Shown here one piece after another: positions 24,873-36,960 of a DNA stretch of 64,000 bases; position 1 is the first letter of the stretch, and every line of letters starts with the position of its first letter. This DNA comes from Gordionus sp. m RMFG-2023 (lineage: Eukaryota > Nematomorpha > Gordioida > Chordodea > Parachordodidae), in NCBI RefSeq assembly GCF_954871325.1, contig NC_088779.1, positions 1,800,846-1,864,845 on the forward strand, given 5' to 3'. The notes beneath the pieces are model-generated. The model had not been told where the DNA came from. It ran no database searches and was given only the letters and a program-made list of their open reading frames with translations. The position numbers and the translations under genes are program-made.

Positions 24873-25104
24873 CTACTTTTGCAGATCTCTACTAGGAATA
24901 TTACATCCTAATTGATATTGATAGTGGGTGAATTTTTATCAAGTCCGTTATAACCTTCCCCTTGCCTCTTATATTTACTTGCGCCATTTAAGATATCGAA
25001 TGGCGAGCAAAGATTCAACCATAAAACATTACCTCTTCGTTAAATTTATTTCGAAACAAGATTTATGAATTTTCATTTTGAAATTTCCAATTTTTTAGTA
25101 ACGA

Positions 25105-25250
25105 AAGGAAGGAAGGAAGGAAGGAAGGAAGGAAGGAAGGAAGGAAGGAAGGAAGGAAGGAAGGAAGGAAGGAAGGAAGGAAGGAAGGAAGGAAGGAAGG
25201 AAGGAAGGAAGGAAGGAAGGAAGGAAGGAAGAAAGAAAGAAAGAAAGAAA
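25105..25250 (+). repeat. (GGAA)n-(GAAA)n microsatellite
   Basis: About 125 bp of GGAA, then about 20 bp of GAAA. A TAA/ATA array of about 30 bp follows at 25430-25462. Confidence 0.98.
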
Positions 25251-26690
25251 AGTAAAAAAATTGAAAATTGAAAAACTCAAATATACCTTTTGCTATTGTT
25301 TTAAAGGGAAACACTTTTTTTAAACCATATTTTAATCATTTCTCATTCGATTTTTTTTTCCTACTGCACATTCAAAAGTTTTGTGTGCGTTTTTTTAAAT
25401 TTTTTAATTATTAGCGGCGCATGCGCCATGATTATAATAATAATAATAATAATAATAATAAAATAATGAAGAATCTAATTTTATCGTATTTCTATTAGGA
25501 TAATAAGAGGTGGTAAAGATATTTCGCCCTCAGACCTGCATTTGTTTTTTTACATCATCAATTCATGAATCATACCCCAAATTATTATTTTATCAATTTT
25601 GGAATCTGCGATTGGTCAGATTAGGCAAGCAGGACTGGGGTTAAATCAACCGCGGGACCGGCCTTTTCCGAGACCCACCTCTTGGACGCGGATCGGAAAT
25701 AGTTAATACTAAAAAAAGACTGCCAGATCGGCATAGGCGGACGCGTAAACAATGGGAGAAGAGGAAGGGGAATTCACTCCCCTTCGTAAATTTACTTGTT
25801 CTAAGTAGATATCATTTTAGGCTAATCCAAGGGCATACAATAAGTGAAACTTAAAGATGCCCACCCCCTTCCTCCTTAGCAAAATCCTGGATATGCCATC
25901 TGTGTTTAGGGGTTATTATAATAATAATAAATAGCGGTCCTTATTTAGAGCAATTGCTTATATGCTGTTTCCAACTACAACCTCTATTGTCATCATTTTA
26001 GCCGGAATTTAATTAATAATAGACATAAATTTTTTTTTTCTTCTAAAATCTAAATGTATAAATATAACATTAAATTATTTAATAATTTTAATCTAAAATT
26101 CTAATTCTAATAAAAAAAAAATTGTAGAGATCAAAAGTGTTATGATATAACTGGATAACATTTATATTTATTACTACACACTCATACAAATTAATGGTAT
26201 AATGAAGTGGTTACACATTTAAGCTGAGATTTTTCTTCATATTTTATATGAATAATTTATTTTTAAAAATGATGATAATGATAATATATTATATTTAATT
26301 TTTTATAATATAATTCCGTTAATAAAAAATATCTAATTATGGACGAGAATTAAAGAAAAATTATTTGTTGCGATATTGCTCTATATATTGTTATTATATA
26401 ATCATAAATATTGATTTTAAACCAAAGCAAAAATAAAATAATATCAATAAATTAAGTTTTTTGGTTTGGTTTTCGTATAAAATACATTGTTAGAAGAAGA
26501 AGAAAGAAGAAAAAACTTTATAAAAAACAATTTATGTTTTTTAATTGACTTCAAAAAAAAAAGAAAAGATATTATTATTACAATCCCAATAGATAATTTT
26601 CATTTATGTATTATATATATATATGTTTTGTTTGAATTTGTTCGTGGAAGCCGAGAAGCGTGTTTTGTTTAAAACGGTTTGAATTTTTTG
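25251..26690. other. AT-rich sequence, no gene seen
   Basis: Includes a (TAA)n array at 25430-25462 and a GC-richer patch at 25620-25760 with no recognised frame. Confidence 0.45.
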
Positions 26691-26852
26691 CCTATTTTTT
26701 AAAAATATTAATAATATTAAGGCCAAAAATAATATTAACCTCAAGTATCGAAATTTTCGTTAACATATGTCCAAAACTCTATCCGCCACGCCATCCGTGA
26801 GCAAAATCTCCCGTCTTAAGTAATATTTTTTTAGGCCTCGTAAACAACACTA
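26690..26852. mobile_element. hAT-A MITE, degenerate
   Basis: The family interior (GCCATCCGTGAGCAAAATCT) and right end CCTCGTAAACAACACTA are present. The left end is not identifiable. Confidence 0.5.
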
Positions 26853-26998
26853 GCCCTTCAGGGGAACAATAACTAACCGGATATGAATTGATAAATATGG
26901 CGGATGAGAGTGATTATGGAGAGGGGATAGAGATTAAAACAAAATCCGGGTTAAACCCGGGTCCGAAATGCCGGATTTTTTTATTTACTTTATTATTT

Positions 26999-27052
26999 TC
27001 TTTCCTTCCTTCCTTCCTTCCTTCCTTCCTTCCTTCCTTTCTTTCTTTCTTT
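26999..27052 (-). repeat. (TTCC)n/(TTTC)n microsatellite
   Basis: Short array switching from TTCC to TTTC. Confidence 0.95.
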
Positions 27053-27829
27053 CAATCGGAAACTAGCCAAAACCTGGTGAAATATCTAAGAAAATTATTT
27101 TTTTAAGAAACCAGGAAAACGAAATAATTTTTAGAAAAAATTTTCCGGAAATAGGAAAATTGTAAAATCGAAGCAAACTGGAATCGGAAAATAGAGATCC
27201 ATAAAAGTCAGAATTTTTTTTCTATTATTTAAAAAATTACAAACAAGACCTATTATTTTAAAAAAAATTTCTAATTTCATATTTAAAAAATGAAAATATA
27301 TATTTGATGTTGGCCACTTAATATGAAAATTTATTATGATCACATAATTCTTGCCTGCGTGGCGATTCAATGAGGTCAATATTGATATTAAAAAATAAAA
27401 TTCTTTTGAAGTTAACAAAAAATATTAGCCTGTTTTTTATTCTGTTTTTTATTTTCAGAAAATTATTTAAATTTTGTTTTTTTTTGTTTTTCTTCTTCTT
27501 TATTCTTTGTTCCGAAAAAAATTATATAATTTTTTTAAATATTTTTTATTTAATTTTTTTTTTACAAAAATAATTTATTTTTATTTTCGTTAATAAAAAA
27601 AATAAATTTAATAATTCAAAAAAAATTTTAAAAAATAAATTAAACTTTTTGAAAATATAATTTATTTATATTATTAAAAATTCAATCAAAACATGAAGTG
27701 AATTTTGAAAATTACTATTATTATTTTTTTTTGTTATTATGGTAAAAAAAAAGGCAATACAATTAAGAGCTGTTATATAGCAACCAAATTGGATAAGACA
27801 ATCGGGGGTTTATGTCTTTAAGGGGTAGT
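27053..27829. other. AT-rich sequence, no gene seen
   Basis: Almost pure A/T between 27420 and 27720. Nothing is recognised. Confidence 0.5.
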
Positions 27830-27837
27830 GTGTAAGC

Positions 27838-27912
27838 TGGAGATCTGAAAAAGTTGACCCGATCCGTACCCGGTCGGTATCCGGTCCGTACCCGGCCCGA
27901 TGCAGATCACTA
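27838..27912. mobile_element. Minimal hAT-C MITE, 75 bp
   Basis: A perfect 8-bp duplication GTGTAAGC flanks it (27830-27837 and 27913-27920). Ends TGGAGATCTG and CAGATCACTA are inverted repeats. The interior is GC-rich (CCGTACCCGGTCGGTATCC). Confidence 0.88.
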
Positions 27913-28710
27913 GTGTAAGCATAACGGAGTGAGGAAATTATGGGTAGGGTGGTAAGTCCTAAACATACTTCTCATTCTCTCAAGTATGAGCCTGCACCGC
28001 ACATATGTTTTGAATTATAATAAATCGTCGGTCGGTTTCCCGAAGGGAGGCACGTTCTTAAAAAATCGCGCGTTATATTTTGAGGGCAAATAGGGAGGCG
28101 TGGCGGGGATTAATTCGCGATAAAAGCCGTGGTTGGCCCTAAGAGGTCTCCAGTTATTAAAAAAACAACAACTTTCTAGGAGCCTGTGTAAAATATTTGA
28201 TCATCTCGTGACCGCAGCCATCTTACTTCAGTACGTAGGTACAGGAAAGTGTATTTAATCAGGGTTTTCGGCCCATTCTGAGAATATTTTTTTTGTACAA
28301 ATTGTCGGCTGGGTCGGCAAAAAAAAGGCTTAGATTTTCTCTTTTCTAAGCTTTAAAATATTTTTCACAAGCTTCGGGTATCCCCAAATAATAACTGTTC
28401 TCAAAATTGCCCAGACCGGCTCTTTTTACCCCCCCCCCCCTGGGCTAAACTTTTGAGCTTTGGACTGAGACTGCGGCCATCTCTTGATATTTTGGTAAAT
28501 CCTATTATAAATGTTTTTTATATGTTTTTATATAACAATCCTTATCTCTTCGCTTGGAACATATTATATATATATATATATTATGTTTGGAGGGATTTAG
28601 ATCCTTATTTTTCTTCAAAAGCAGGCCTGCCAAAATGGGAGCCTTTCGCAGATCGGAATCGAAAGAAATCATTTTACTTTTAAATACTAAATAAAAAAGG
28701 TATCTATATT

Positions 28711-28889
28711 ATAACGGAATCACGTGATCGAGTCCGGCCTCCTATATATCACCACCCCCCCCCCCCTCCCCCAAGGACAGAACCACCAAGTTAGATTAAG
28801 AAAAAAAAAGATGATCATTGCCGGGATTCGAACTCATGACCATCGGATTGGTAAGCGACGCTCTTGCCGACTAAGCCACAGAGGCTTTC
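28711..28889 (-). mobile_element. tRNA-derived SINE, family SINE-B
   Basis: On the minus strand from 28889 the head reads GCCTCTGTGGCTTAGTCGGC (A box), and further on GAGTTCGAATCCCGG (B box). The T-stem, the anticodon stem (six-base loop) and the 3' acceptor strand do not pair as in a true tRNA, so this is a SINE head rather than a tRNA gene. The body continues TTAATCTAACTTGGTGG and ends near GATTCCGTTATAATATAG. A C12 run lies within it. Confidence 0.75.
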
Positions 28890-29899
28890 CCAATATATTA
28901 TAAATAAATTTGGTAGTGCATATCCAAATGAAACATGAACAAAATACGAATTTGATAGGTAATACCTTAAGGTAGTAAACATCAGTAATCAATAAACAAA
29001 TACAAATATATACTATTTTATATATATATACATTCCCCCATTTTTAAATCATGTCTCCAATGCGTCGGTAAAATCGGATATACATTTACTGAGAATCGAG
29101 GTTACAGCTTAAATCGGTATTAATTTAATGACATTAAAAATAAAATTGATTCATTATTAGGGTATTCATTTTCATGGACTTGATAAATGCTCTTTGCTGT
29201 TGATCATATTATTTAATCGTTTAATTTTATCAAGAAAGTCTTTGAGTTTCTAGAGACTCAGAATCACTTCAGTCGCCTCGTTTGGTAAGAAAGATTCGAG
29301 GAAGCTCAAGCACCTCCCCAACCCTTCCTTCTCCATAACATTTTTGGAAAAATTTCCCATTTTCTATTCAGCGCTTAAATTGCTAACTTTAGATAGAATT
29401 TCTTCTCTTAAAACAAATTGATTATATGGCTTCCAAATCCCCTTACTATTTTGCCCCCCCCCCCCCCCCCACCAATTGAAAAAAATTAAAAATGAAACGA
29501 ATACAATAACAATAACAATAAAAGAGAAAATTAATATGAAAATTTTAAAAATTTAAATATTTTGTTATAATTCCTCCAATTATAAAAATTCAAAAAAATT
29601 GAATAATTATTACAAAAATATATTTTTTTTCTTCTTTCTTTGCGTGATCAACAATTGAAAAGGATATATTATATATATTATATACAAAGGTAAACTAAAC
29701 TAAAATAGAGGGAAAATAATTCTTTTTGATATCATTTTTCAAAATTAATTAATTAAATTTGAAATTTAAAAATATATATATATATATATATTTAAATAAA
29801 TCAATTAATTTATAAGTAATAAAAAAAATGTTAATGATGTTTTTGTTAAATATAAGGTTTCCAATTCATCCATAATCATTAGAAATCTTATTTTTTTAT
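28890..29899. other. AT-rich sequence with C17 run, no gene seen
   Basis: A C17 run lies at 29454-29470. A GC-richer patch near 29230-29340 contains TTTGGTAAGAAAG, which could be a splice donor, but any exon would be very short. Confidence 0.4.
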
Positions 29900-30512
29900 A
29901 AATATAATTATAACATCGTTTTATTTTATTGGCAAACTTCTGGTTCAAAAGAGTTTATATTTAATTACCTTCGAGCTGGTAATTTTCTTAACGCGCTTGG
30001 TAGGGTGGTTAGGTTAGGAAGGGCTTGTTTCGATTTTTACGCCCTCAAGAGGTAGCGTCTTTGAGGGGACGCGTTTCTGTTTAAAATTATTTGGACGTTT
30101 TAACATTCACTGTTTTTTTGTGTTTTTTTCGTGTTTTTTTCGAATGAAGAAAAAAAACATCCCAAAAAAACAACAACTCCAAGAACATGAAAATATCCAT
30201 GTAAAAATTATTTTAAATATTATTTTTGAAAAATACTATTTAAAAAAAAAATTAATTATAATATAATTATAATATCGTTTTATTTTTTGGTTAATTGGCA
30301 AACTTCTGGTTCAAAAGTGTTTATACATAATTACCTATGAGCTGGTAATTTTCTTAACGCGCTTGGTAGGGTGGTTGGGTTAGGGAAGGGCGTGTTTCGA
30401 TTTCTACGCCCTCAAAAGAGAGTGTCTTTGAGGGGACGCGTTTCCGTTTAAAATAATTTGGACATTTGAACATTCCCGTGTTTTTTTTAATGTTTTTTTT
30501 CAAATGAAGAAA
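29900..30512 (+). repeat. About 356-bp direct tandem duplication
   Basis: Blocks starting near 29910 and 30266 both contain AACTTCTGGTTCAAAAG, GAGCTGGTAATTTTCTTAAC, GCGCTTGGTAGGGTGGTT and TCTTTGAGGGGACGCGTTTC. Each holds a small hairpin pairing CGCCCTCAA with TTTGAGGGGACG. Confidence 0.88.
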
Positions 30513-30948
30513 AAAAACATGGAGAAAAAAAACCAGAAACAGATTTCGAAACACTTCTCTAAACATTTAATCTTATATATATGTTTTATTTTAAAAAAAC
30601 AGAACGAAAAAAACATAACGAAAAAAACAAAACGAAAAAAAATTTTTTTTTCTCTATATTTTTTTTTTCCCCGGATAAAAACGAGGTTTTTTATTTTTGT
30701 ACCAATTTATTTTAATGCTTCTTAGTTGGTTTTAAACTCTAAGGGAAAAGGGTGGGAATGGGGGAACGATTCCTAATTAAGGATCATATGGTAGGAATTC
30801 ACATATTTCTGGGGTAAGATTGAACCTTTTTATTATACCTAAACCGATTTTTTTTTCAAAAAAAACGGCGGGATTTTAATCCGGAAAATGGCACAAAGAT
30901 TTTGGAATTCGGAACATCTGATTAGCGAAATCTTGAGACTTGGGCTAA

Positions 30949-31428
<480 letters not shown>

Positions 31429-32305
31429 GTTTAAAACGAAAATCTTCAAATGAAAATTTGAACGTTTATTTTATTATTTTTTTTTTTAGCTTCAAAGCTT
31501 AGAGCAAAAAATGATCTTTGAAGATCAATCAAAATTACTAAAAAAAATTATGAAGTCTAGATCTGCCAAAGAGCTGGGTACGGGCAGGTGGAGACCGGAC
31601 TCAACCAGCTGATTCCGTTATAAGGTATTTACATTTTAATAAATTTTGATCGGTATTCAGAAAAATTTGGTTGGTATTTACAAAATTACTATACGTTGAC
31701 TTGGTAGTGACTATCGTTAACCATTAATAACACTACTTAGAGTTAGAATCGCGGGCGCAAAGAACAAAAAAATATAAAACAAGGTTTATAAAACATTTAC
31801 ACTATTTATAATTTTTTTTTTATTAAAAAAAACAAGTGTTTGTTTTTTATTTTGTTTTTTTTTTGGTATACTTTTATTAAAAAAAACAATGTAGGAGAGT
31901 AGTGAATAAAAATTTTAAAGCCTATTTAAAAGGAAACTAGAGGTGGGATTAATTATTCTGAGTAAAGGCATTTATATTTGATTTTCCTGGTGGCAATAAA
32001 AATAAGATATTTTAAGCCGGTAATGGAACGTAGGTAGATAAATTGTATATAGAAATCATTGTTAAAACTTAGATAATTTTTTATTTAATATTTGAAAAAA
32101 TCGTTATAAAAATTAAAATATAAAATAAAAGATTTAAACTTTCAAAAGTTTTGCCGCAAAAATTGTCCTGAAATTAGTATCGCGGGGTAATCTGGCCATG
32201 CCGTGGGAATACAATTTTTATCGAATCCGATATTTAAATTTTTTTTAAAAATAATTGCTCTCCGAAAATGATTTTAAAAAATTGTAAGATATTCGAAAAA
32301 TACAT
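31429..32305. other. AT-rich sequence, no gene seen
   Basis: No exon-like frame. A fragment with IR-type words lies near 32200-32270. Confidence 0.45.
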
Positions 32306-32641
32306 CGCCGCGGTGGCCTAGCGGTCTATGACGTATGCTGGGAAACCCGAAGGTCACGGGTTCCAATCCTGGTAAGGAACTATAAAATTTTTCGGGTTAT
32401 CCTTAGATGACTGATCATGTCTAAAGACATATGATAAGACGAATTTTCGAGCTTAGAAATGTAGACAGCGGGGAACTAGGATACTTGTTCGTTCCAGTAA
32501 ACCAAATGAAACTCCGGTGGGACATCAGAAATATGAATTAGATAAAGAAGAGATTGCTCGAGTAATAAAGTGGAGAGAGAGATATTGAAGGAGCTTACCA
32601 CCAGAAGAAAAAAAGGTGAAGAAAGCTAAAAAGAGAGAAAG
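32306..32641 (+). mobile_element. tRNA-derived SINE, family SINE-A (full-length copy)
   Basis: The head CGCCGCGGTGGCCTAGCGG contains an A box (TGGCCTAGCGGT), and about 40 bp later ACGGGTTCCAATCCTGG is the B box, the internal promoter layout for RNA polymerase III. The body (ATGACTGATCATGTCTAAAG, CTAGGATACTTGTTCG) recurs in a partial copy at 60702-60888. From about 32540 to 32635 the tail is nearly the same as the last coding and 3' bases of the LINE at 60905-61673 (GGAGCTTACCACCAGA and flanks). Such tail sharing is how known SINEs borrow LINE reverse transcriptase. Confidence 0.88.
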
Positions 32642-33144
32642 GTATTCCAAAATACGCCAATGAAAATTCGTATAAGTCATATGTTATTTATTATTTCTAA
32701 GGAATTGAATTACGATAGATCTTACCCAGATCAGAGACAGACGGCAATTTTCCGAGGTGGTTGAAAATATAACATAGAATATTAACCTTTGTGAAGCAAC
32801 ATCATTTCCCCTAATGGCGCTAACATCCATTTTTAAATATGTAAAATAAATTTAAAGCACGGACCTAAAATGGCAGGGCCTGGCGGAAGGAGTTTCGGGT
32901 CAGGTCTCGGACAACTTCCGCTAAATGTTTTTTTTTACAAACCGAGCTTTAGCAAATTTTTTTTTTTTTCTTAAAAGCTAAATTAGGGATTTTTAAATAA
33001 CCTTTACGGAAAACGTAATGCGCCGGATAGGGAAAAAACTTGTCACAAAATTTACGATTTAGAAGGCGCCTGGTAGAAAGAATCTCGCGCTTCCAGGAAA
33101 AGTTTACGATGATGCTTTGGAACGATACTCCTTTTTTTTTTACT
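32642..33144. other. AT-rich sequence, no gene seen
   Basis: Nothing recognised. It ends at the target duplication of the next element. Confidence 0.45.
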
Positions 33145-33153
33145 AGTATGAAC

Positions 33154-33361
33154 TAGCGTTGTTAAAACGGCTAAACTCAATATTTTATCCAGAAAAGTAT
33201 GATGCTGCAGGCCCTAAAGATCTTGCTCGTAGATGGTGCGCATAGGATTGAACATCTAAGTGCGAAATTCCGAAGCTTAGGCACTATTTTCCTGGCTCTA
33301 ATGCTGAGTTAGCCATTTTTTGAAAAATCGGCTCAGGTTGAGCCCCCCCCTAACAACACTA
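33154..33361. mobile_element. hAT-A MITE, 208 bp, perfect target duplication
   Basis: Ends TAGCGTTGTTAAAACGGCTA and CCTAACAACACTA. GTATGAAC is present on both sides (33146-33153 and 33362-33369), a perfect 8-bp duplication. The interior is full-length for the family. A C8 run near the right end is the only clear expansion. Confidence 0.92.
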
Positions 33362-33654
33362 GTATGAACCGAACGAAAATTTAAACGAATCACGAGTTTT
33401 AAACTTAGAAATTAATACCCAGGGGTTTGAACCCTTCGACAGGAAACAAGAATGGGTAGGAATCAGGGTTCTTCCGGTGGACTTAGAGAAATATCGATTC
33501 TATATCCTCCATTTTTTCCCGCGCCGTATTCTGACAATCATCTATTTCAAAGATGGAACATTTAATTACCCGACTTATTTTTTTTAAAAAAATTTTTAAA
33601 TTAATAAAACGAGAGGGGGGAGAAAAAAATGATAAAATAATAAGAAGTAGAAAG

Positions 33655-33849
33655 CAGAGACCTGCGGGTCCAGCCCTAAGCCCGGTTCGGTTGCAAAAAC
33701 TGAGCCGGCCCGTTATATTTTTAAAACCAAATATTTGGCAATAAAAAAATCCGGGTCTGGACTGAAAATGCCGGAAGAATATATTCGAAAAGAAGAATCC
33801 GGCCGGGATTCGGGCCGGGCCGTGCTAATGGTGCCTCAGCAGGTCTCTG
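33655..33849. mobile_element. hAT-C MITE, 195 bp
   Basis: Ends CAGAGACCTGCGGGTCC and CTCAGCAGGTCTCTG have an 11-bp perfect inverted repeat. Flanks GTAGAAAG and GTAGAACC share six of eight bases. The interior has GGCCGGGATTCGGGCCGGGC words. It lies at the end of an exon-like frame on the minus strand. Confidence 0.88.
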
Positions 33850-34009
33850 GTAGAACCAGGTCTAGGAGATAGCTCTTTGGCTAGGTGGACTACCCGTTGA
33901 AGCTGATGTAATTCGCTTTTAGGGATAGATAGGACCAACCTTTGTCGATATAGAAAAAACCCCGCTCCGAGGTTGGGTATCTTAGAAAGAGTTATTTCCA
34001 TTTTTACTT
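33850..34009 (-). CDS. Exon-like open frame, product unknown
   Basis: On the minus strand, GATTAG (possible 3' splice site) precedes an open frame of about 55 codons that is GC-richer than its surroundings. It reads ALTKVKMEITLSKIPNLGAG, then YRQRLVLSIPKSELHQLQ, then VVHLAKELSPRPGST. It runs into the hAT-C element at 33849, whose terminus supplies the next residues and a stop. No domain is recognised. It could be a host exon or the remnant of an unrecognised element. Confidence 0.35.
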
Positions 34010-34517
34010 TAGTCAATGCATATCCCTAATCTATAGCATAGTTTAATTGTCGTTTTACAATATTTTAACCTATCCATAAATGAAAGCTTAAAATAGAATA
34101 ATTTGCGAAAAAAAAAAATTAGAAGAAAAACGCGAAAAAATAATGAATTCTGGTTGGAAATAATCTTTCTTTTCATTTATTTTTCGATATTATTTTTAAC
34201 TCGAAACCCTCAATTTTTGAAAAGGGTTTTCGGGTTCGGCTAAAAACAGCTGGGATTCAAATCCCAGCTTCTTAGCATGCTAAAAACAGCTGGGATTGCT
34301 AAAATGCTATAATAGTAAGAGTAACGATACAATTTAAAAATTACAAAAACACAATTTATTTCCTTTTTAAATTTCATAAAAAAAAAATTTGGATAATATT
34401 TTTATGTTCCTTTTGGAGGTTAGTTTTAAATATTCATTTTTTGGTTAAAAAAAAAAATTTTGTATTCCTTATTTATATTTTATTTTAAGTTTTTTGGAAA
34501 AATGTGTGGCATTCAGT
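34010..34517. other. AT-rich spacer with probable poly(A) signal
   Basis: On the minus strand, AAAATAAAATATAAATAAGG at about 34474-34493 lies just after the stop codon of the gene that ends at 34518 and could serve as its polyadenylation region. There is a short inverted repeat around GCTAAAAACAGCTGGGATT near 34238-34295. Confidence 0.4.
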
Positions 34518-34612
34518 TCATTTCCTATTTGATCTTCGGCCAAGAATAGTTACCAAAGGATAATCTATGTCGTCTCTGCTATCGATCCCTTGCTGAGCCT
34601 CCCCTGCTTCAT
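34518..34612 (-). CDS. Terminal exon of the host gene (exon 5 of those seen)
   Basis: The 3' splice site TTTTTTTCCTATAG precedes AT GAA GCA. The exon encodes DEAGEAQQGIDSRDDIDYPL, then VTILGRRSNRK and a stop. The two leading bases complete a codon begun by the single base left from the previous exon. Confidence 0.7.
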
Positions 34613-36908
34613 CTATAGGAAAAAAAAATATAAATTCATTATTTATAATTTTTAATGTATATTTTTTTGATCATGATTTACACTATGCTTCTTTCTTTCC
34701 TTCCTTCCATCCTTCCATCCATCCTTCCTTCCTTCCTTCCTTCCTTCCTTCCTTCCTTCCTTCCTTCCTTCCTTCCTTCCTTCCTTCCTTCCTTCCTTCC
34801 TTCCTTCCTTCCTTCCTTCCTTCCTTCCTTCCTTCCTTCCTTCCTTCCTTCCTTCCTTCCTTCCTTCCTTCCTTCCTTCCTTCCTTCCTTCCTTCCTTCC
34901 TTCCTTCCTTCCTTCCTTTTCTAATATATTCTTATTCAACCATTCAGTTCGTCCTTAATCATTCGCTTCCAATTTTTCATTCGATTCCTTTTGTCGTAGA
35001 AAGGTCTTTCATTTGAACTAAAATTTTCACCCTCGTCCTCTTCCGCCATGTCCTTAAAATCTATTTTATATTATTTTTTTTTGTTTTTTTTTTCAAAAAA
35101 AAAAAGAATATTTGAAATGCTTATAAAATTAAGTAAATTTAAATTCATTTTTTAAATTTGTTCGAAAATATGTCGGAGTCAGAATTGTCAATCATGAAAG
35201 CGTGTCAGCTTTCCGCGCTCGATGATCCAATCAAAATTCCCCCAAAAAATGGAAATTTAAGTTCGCATAAAAAACGGTATTTAGGAAAGAAGGGGCTAAC
35301 ATTTATCCTCCTCAACGGCACCCGACATCCATCCAGGAGGAATTCAGAATTTAGTTAGGTACAAAAGATAACAAACTTTACCCTCTAAAAGATTTATTTG
35401 ACGATCCTGCCCCACCCCACCCCCGTCTCAGGAAATGATGGATATAATCATTAATATAATCGACGTTTTGGGAAACCGGAAGTGTACCCTCTAATATTCG
35501 AGACAATTCTTTGCACAACTAGAACTCTTACGGAGGAGACTCTTTCTTAAAATTTCTAAGAAAATCAGAACCCATTGTTAAGATTTCTAGGAAACTATCT
35601 AACAAAAAAAAGCAATAAAATGTTGCGCGATTCATTTTAGAGTGTTGATTCAATGCTCCAAAAAAAACACTTTTAGAAAAATATAATTTATATAACCCTT
35701 TTTAAGTTGAGTTAATAAGGGTAAAATGGCGGATTCGATTCAATCTACAGGCATGTGCCTAAGAAAAATCCACTAGGCAATAGTGGGCGTGAATTTAAAA
35801 TAAAAACAACTTCGCATTCTACAAGGTTGATTTCTAAGGTTATTCCGAGGTTGAGATATAGACAAGACCTTTCCCAGCTGAAACATTAATATAGAGGCCG
35901 TTTGTGGCATAGGCTAAAGTTGGAGCATATTATTATCCATTTTTTTGGCTAGTGCAAGTTCCATTTAAGAGTTAGGGTGGCGATAACGCTATATTGCGAA
36001 ATTCGCCCAAAACCAACGAATAGGCTTGTTGAGATATAGACATTTCCCAGCTAAAACATTGGTTTAGAGCTGTTTGTGGCATAGGCTAAAATTGTATTAA
36101 CCCAACTATAAATTATCCATTTTTTTTGCTAGTTGTCAGTTCCATTTAAGAGTTAGCGTGGCGATAACGCTATATTACGAAATTCGCCCAAAATCAACGA
36201 ATGGCCTTAATTTTGTATTATTCGCGTCTCGTATTAAATAGTGATGTCGTGCCATAATCGCGTTTTATTAACAAATGCGTTAATATTGTGGGTATATAGT
36301 GTGCGCATAAAGAATACAATATAAATATCATCACAATGAATGAGGGAATGAATGAATAAATAAATGAATGAGTAAATGAATGAATGAAAGTATTTTGATA
36401 AACGCAGATTTGAATTTACATCGCCTCTGAGTGTCATTATCGTACAAATTGTATTTTTTTGTCTCCTTATCATCATTATCATTATTGTCATTATGATTGT
36501 GTTCCTGATCCTCTTTGAAGTAAGAGAAAGGAGACGCGGGGATATTTCTCTCCGCCGCCGGTGACTGATAGTACCTGATAGGGTTTCCCGCTATTCTCGG
36601 TGCGTAAACGGAGGGCACTTGTCTATTTGGCTTTAGACCTAAATATAAATTTGCACAAATGTTTAATAATTATATTGCTTTTAAAATGACATCTTTTTAA
36701 GTTAAAATAAAAATAATTAGGTTTAAAATATAGTATAATTGAGTTAAAAGCATTTATATCGATGAATTCAAGGCACTGATTAGGCCAAAATTTTTAGCTA
36801 CTCTTAATGGTCCGGTCCGGATAGAAAAATCTGAATTGAAGGAAATCCATTTTCGGTTTACGTTTTAAAATGTGAATGGTTAATATTTATAATTAATTTT
36901 GATCTATT

Positions 36909-36960
<52 letters not shown>

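Larger units (their letters stand above)
24262..24891. mobile_element. hAT-C MITE expanded by internal tandem repeats, 630 bp
   Basis: The left end AAGTTATCTGCATCGGGCC and right end TTTTGCAGATCTCTA are the degraded CAGAGATCTGCA-type termini. A perfect 8-bp duplication CTAGGAAT flanks the element (24254-24261 and 24892-24899). The interior holds three 38-bp units from 24294 (CCCGACCCGGCCCGGCAATT...) and about four 44-bp units at 24700-24870 (TACGGGCCGGATTCGGGCTG...). Confidence 0.88.

Noticed and set aside
28820-28889. Functional tRNA gene on the minus strand
   Set aside because: A and B boxes are present, but the T-stem, anticodon stem and acceptor do not pair; it continues into a SINE body seen elsewhere.
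32306-32380. Functional tRNA gene on the plus strand
   Set aside because: Same reasoning: box sequences only, followed by a SINE body with a LINE-type tail.
34652-34939. Open frames of about 90 codons on both strands
   Set aside because: Product of the TTCC array that fills an intron of the host gene.
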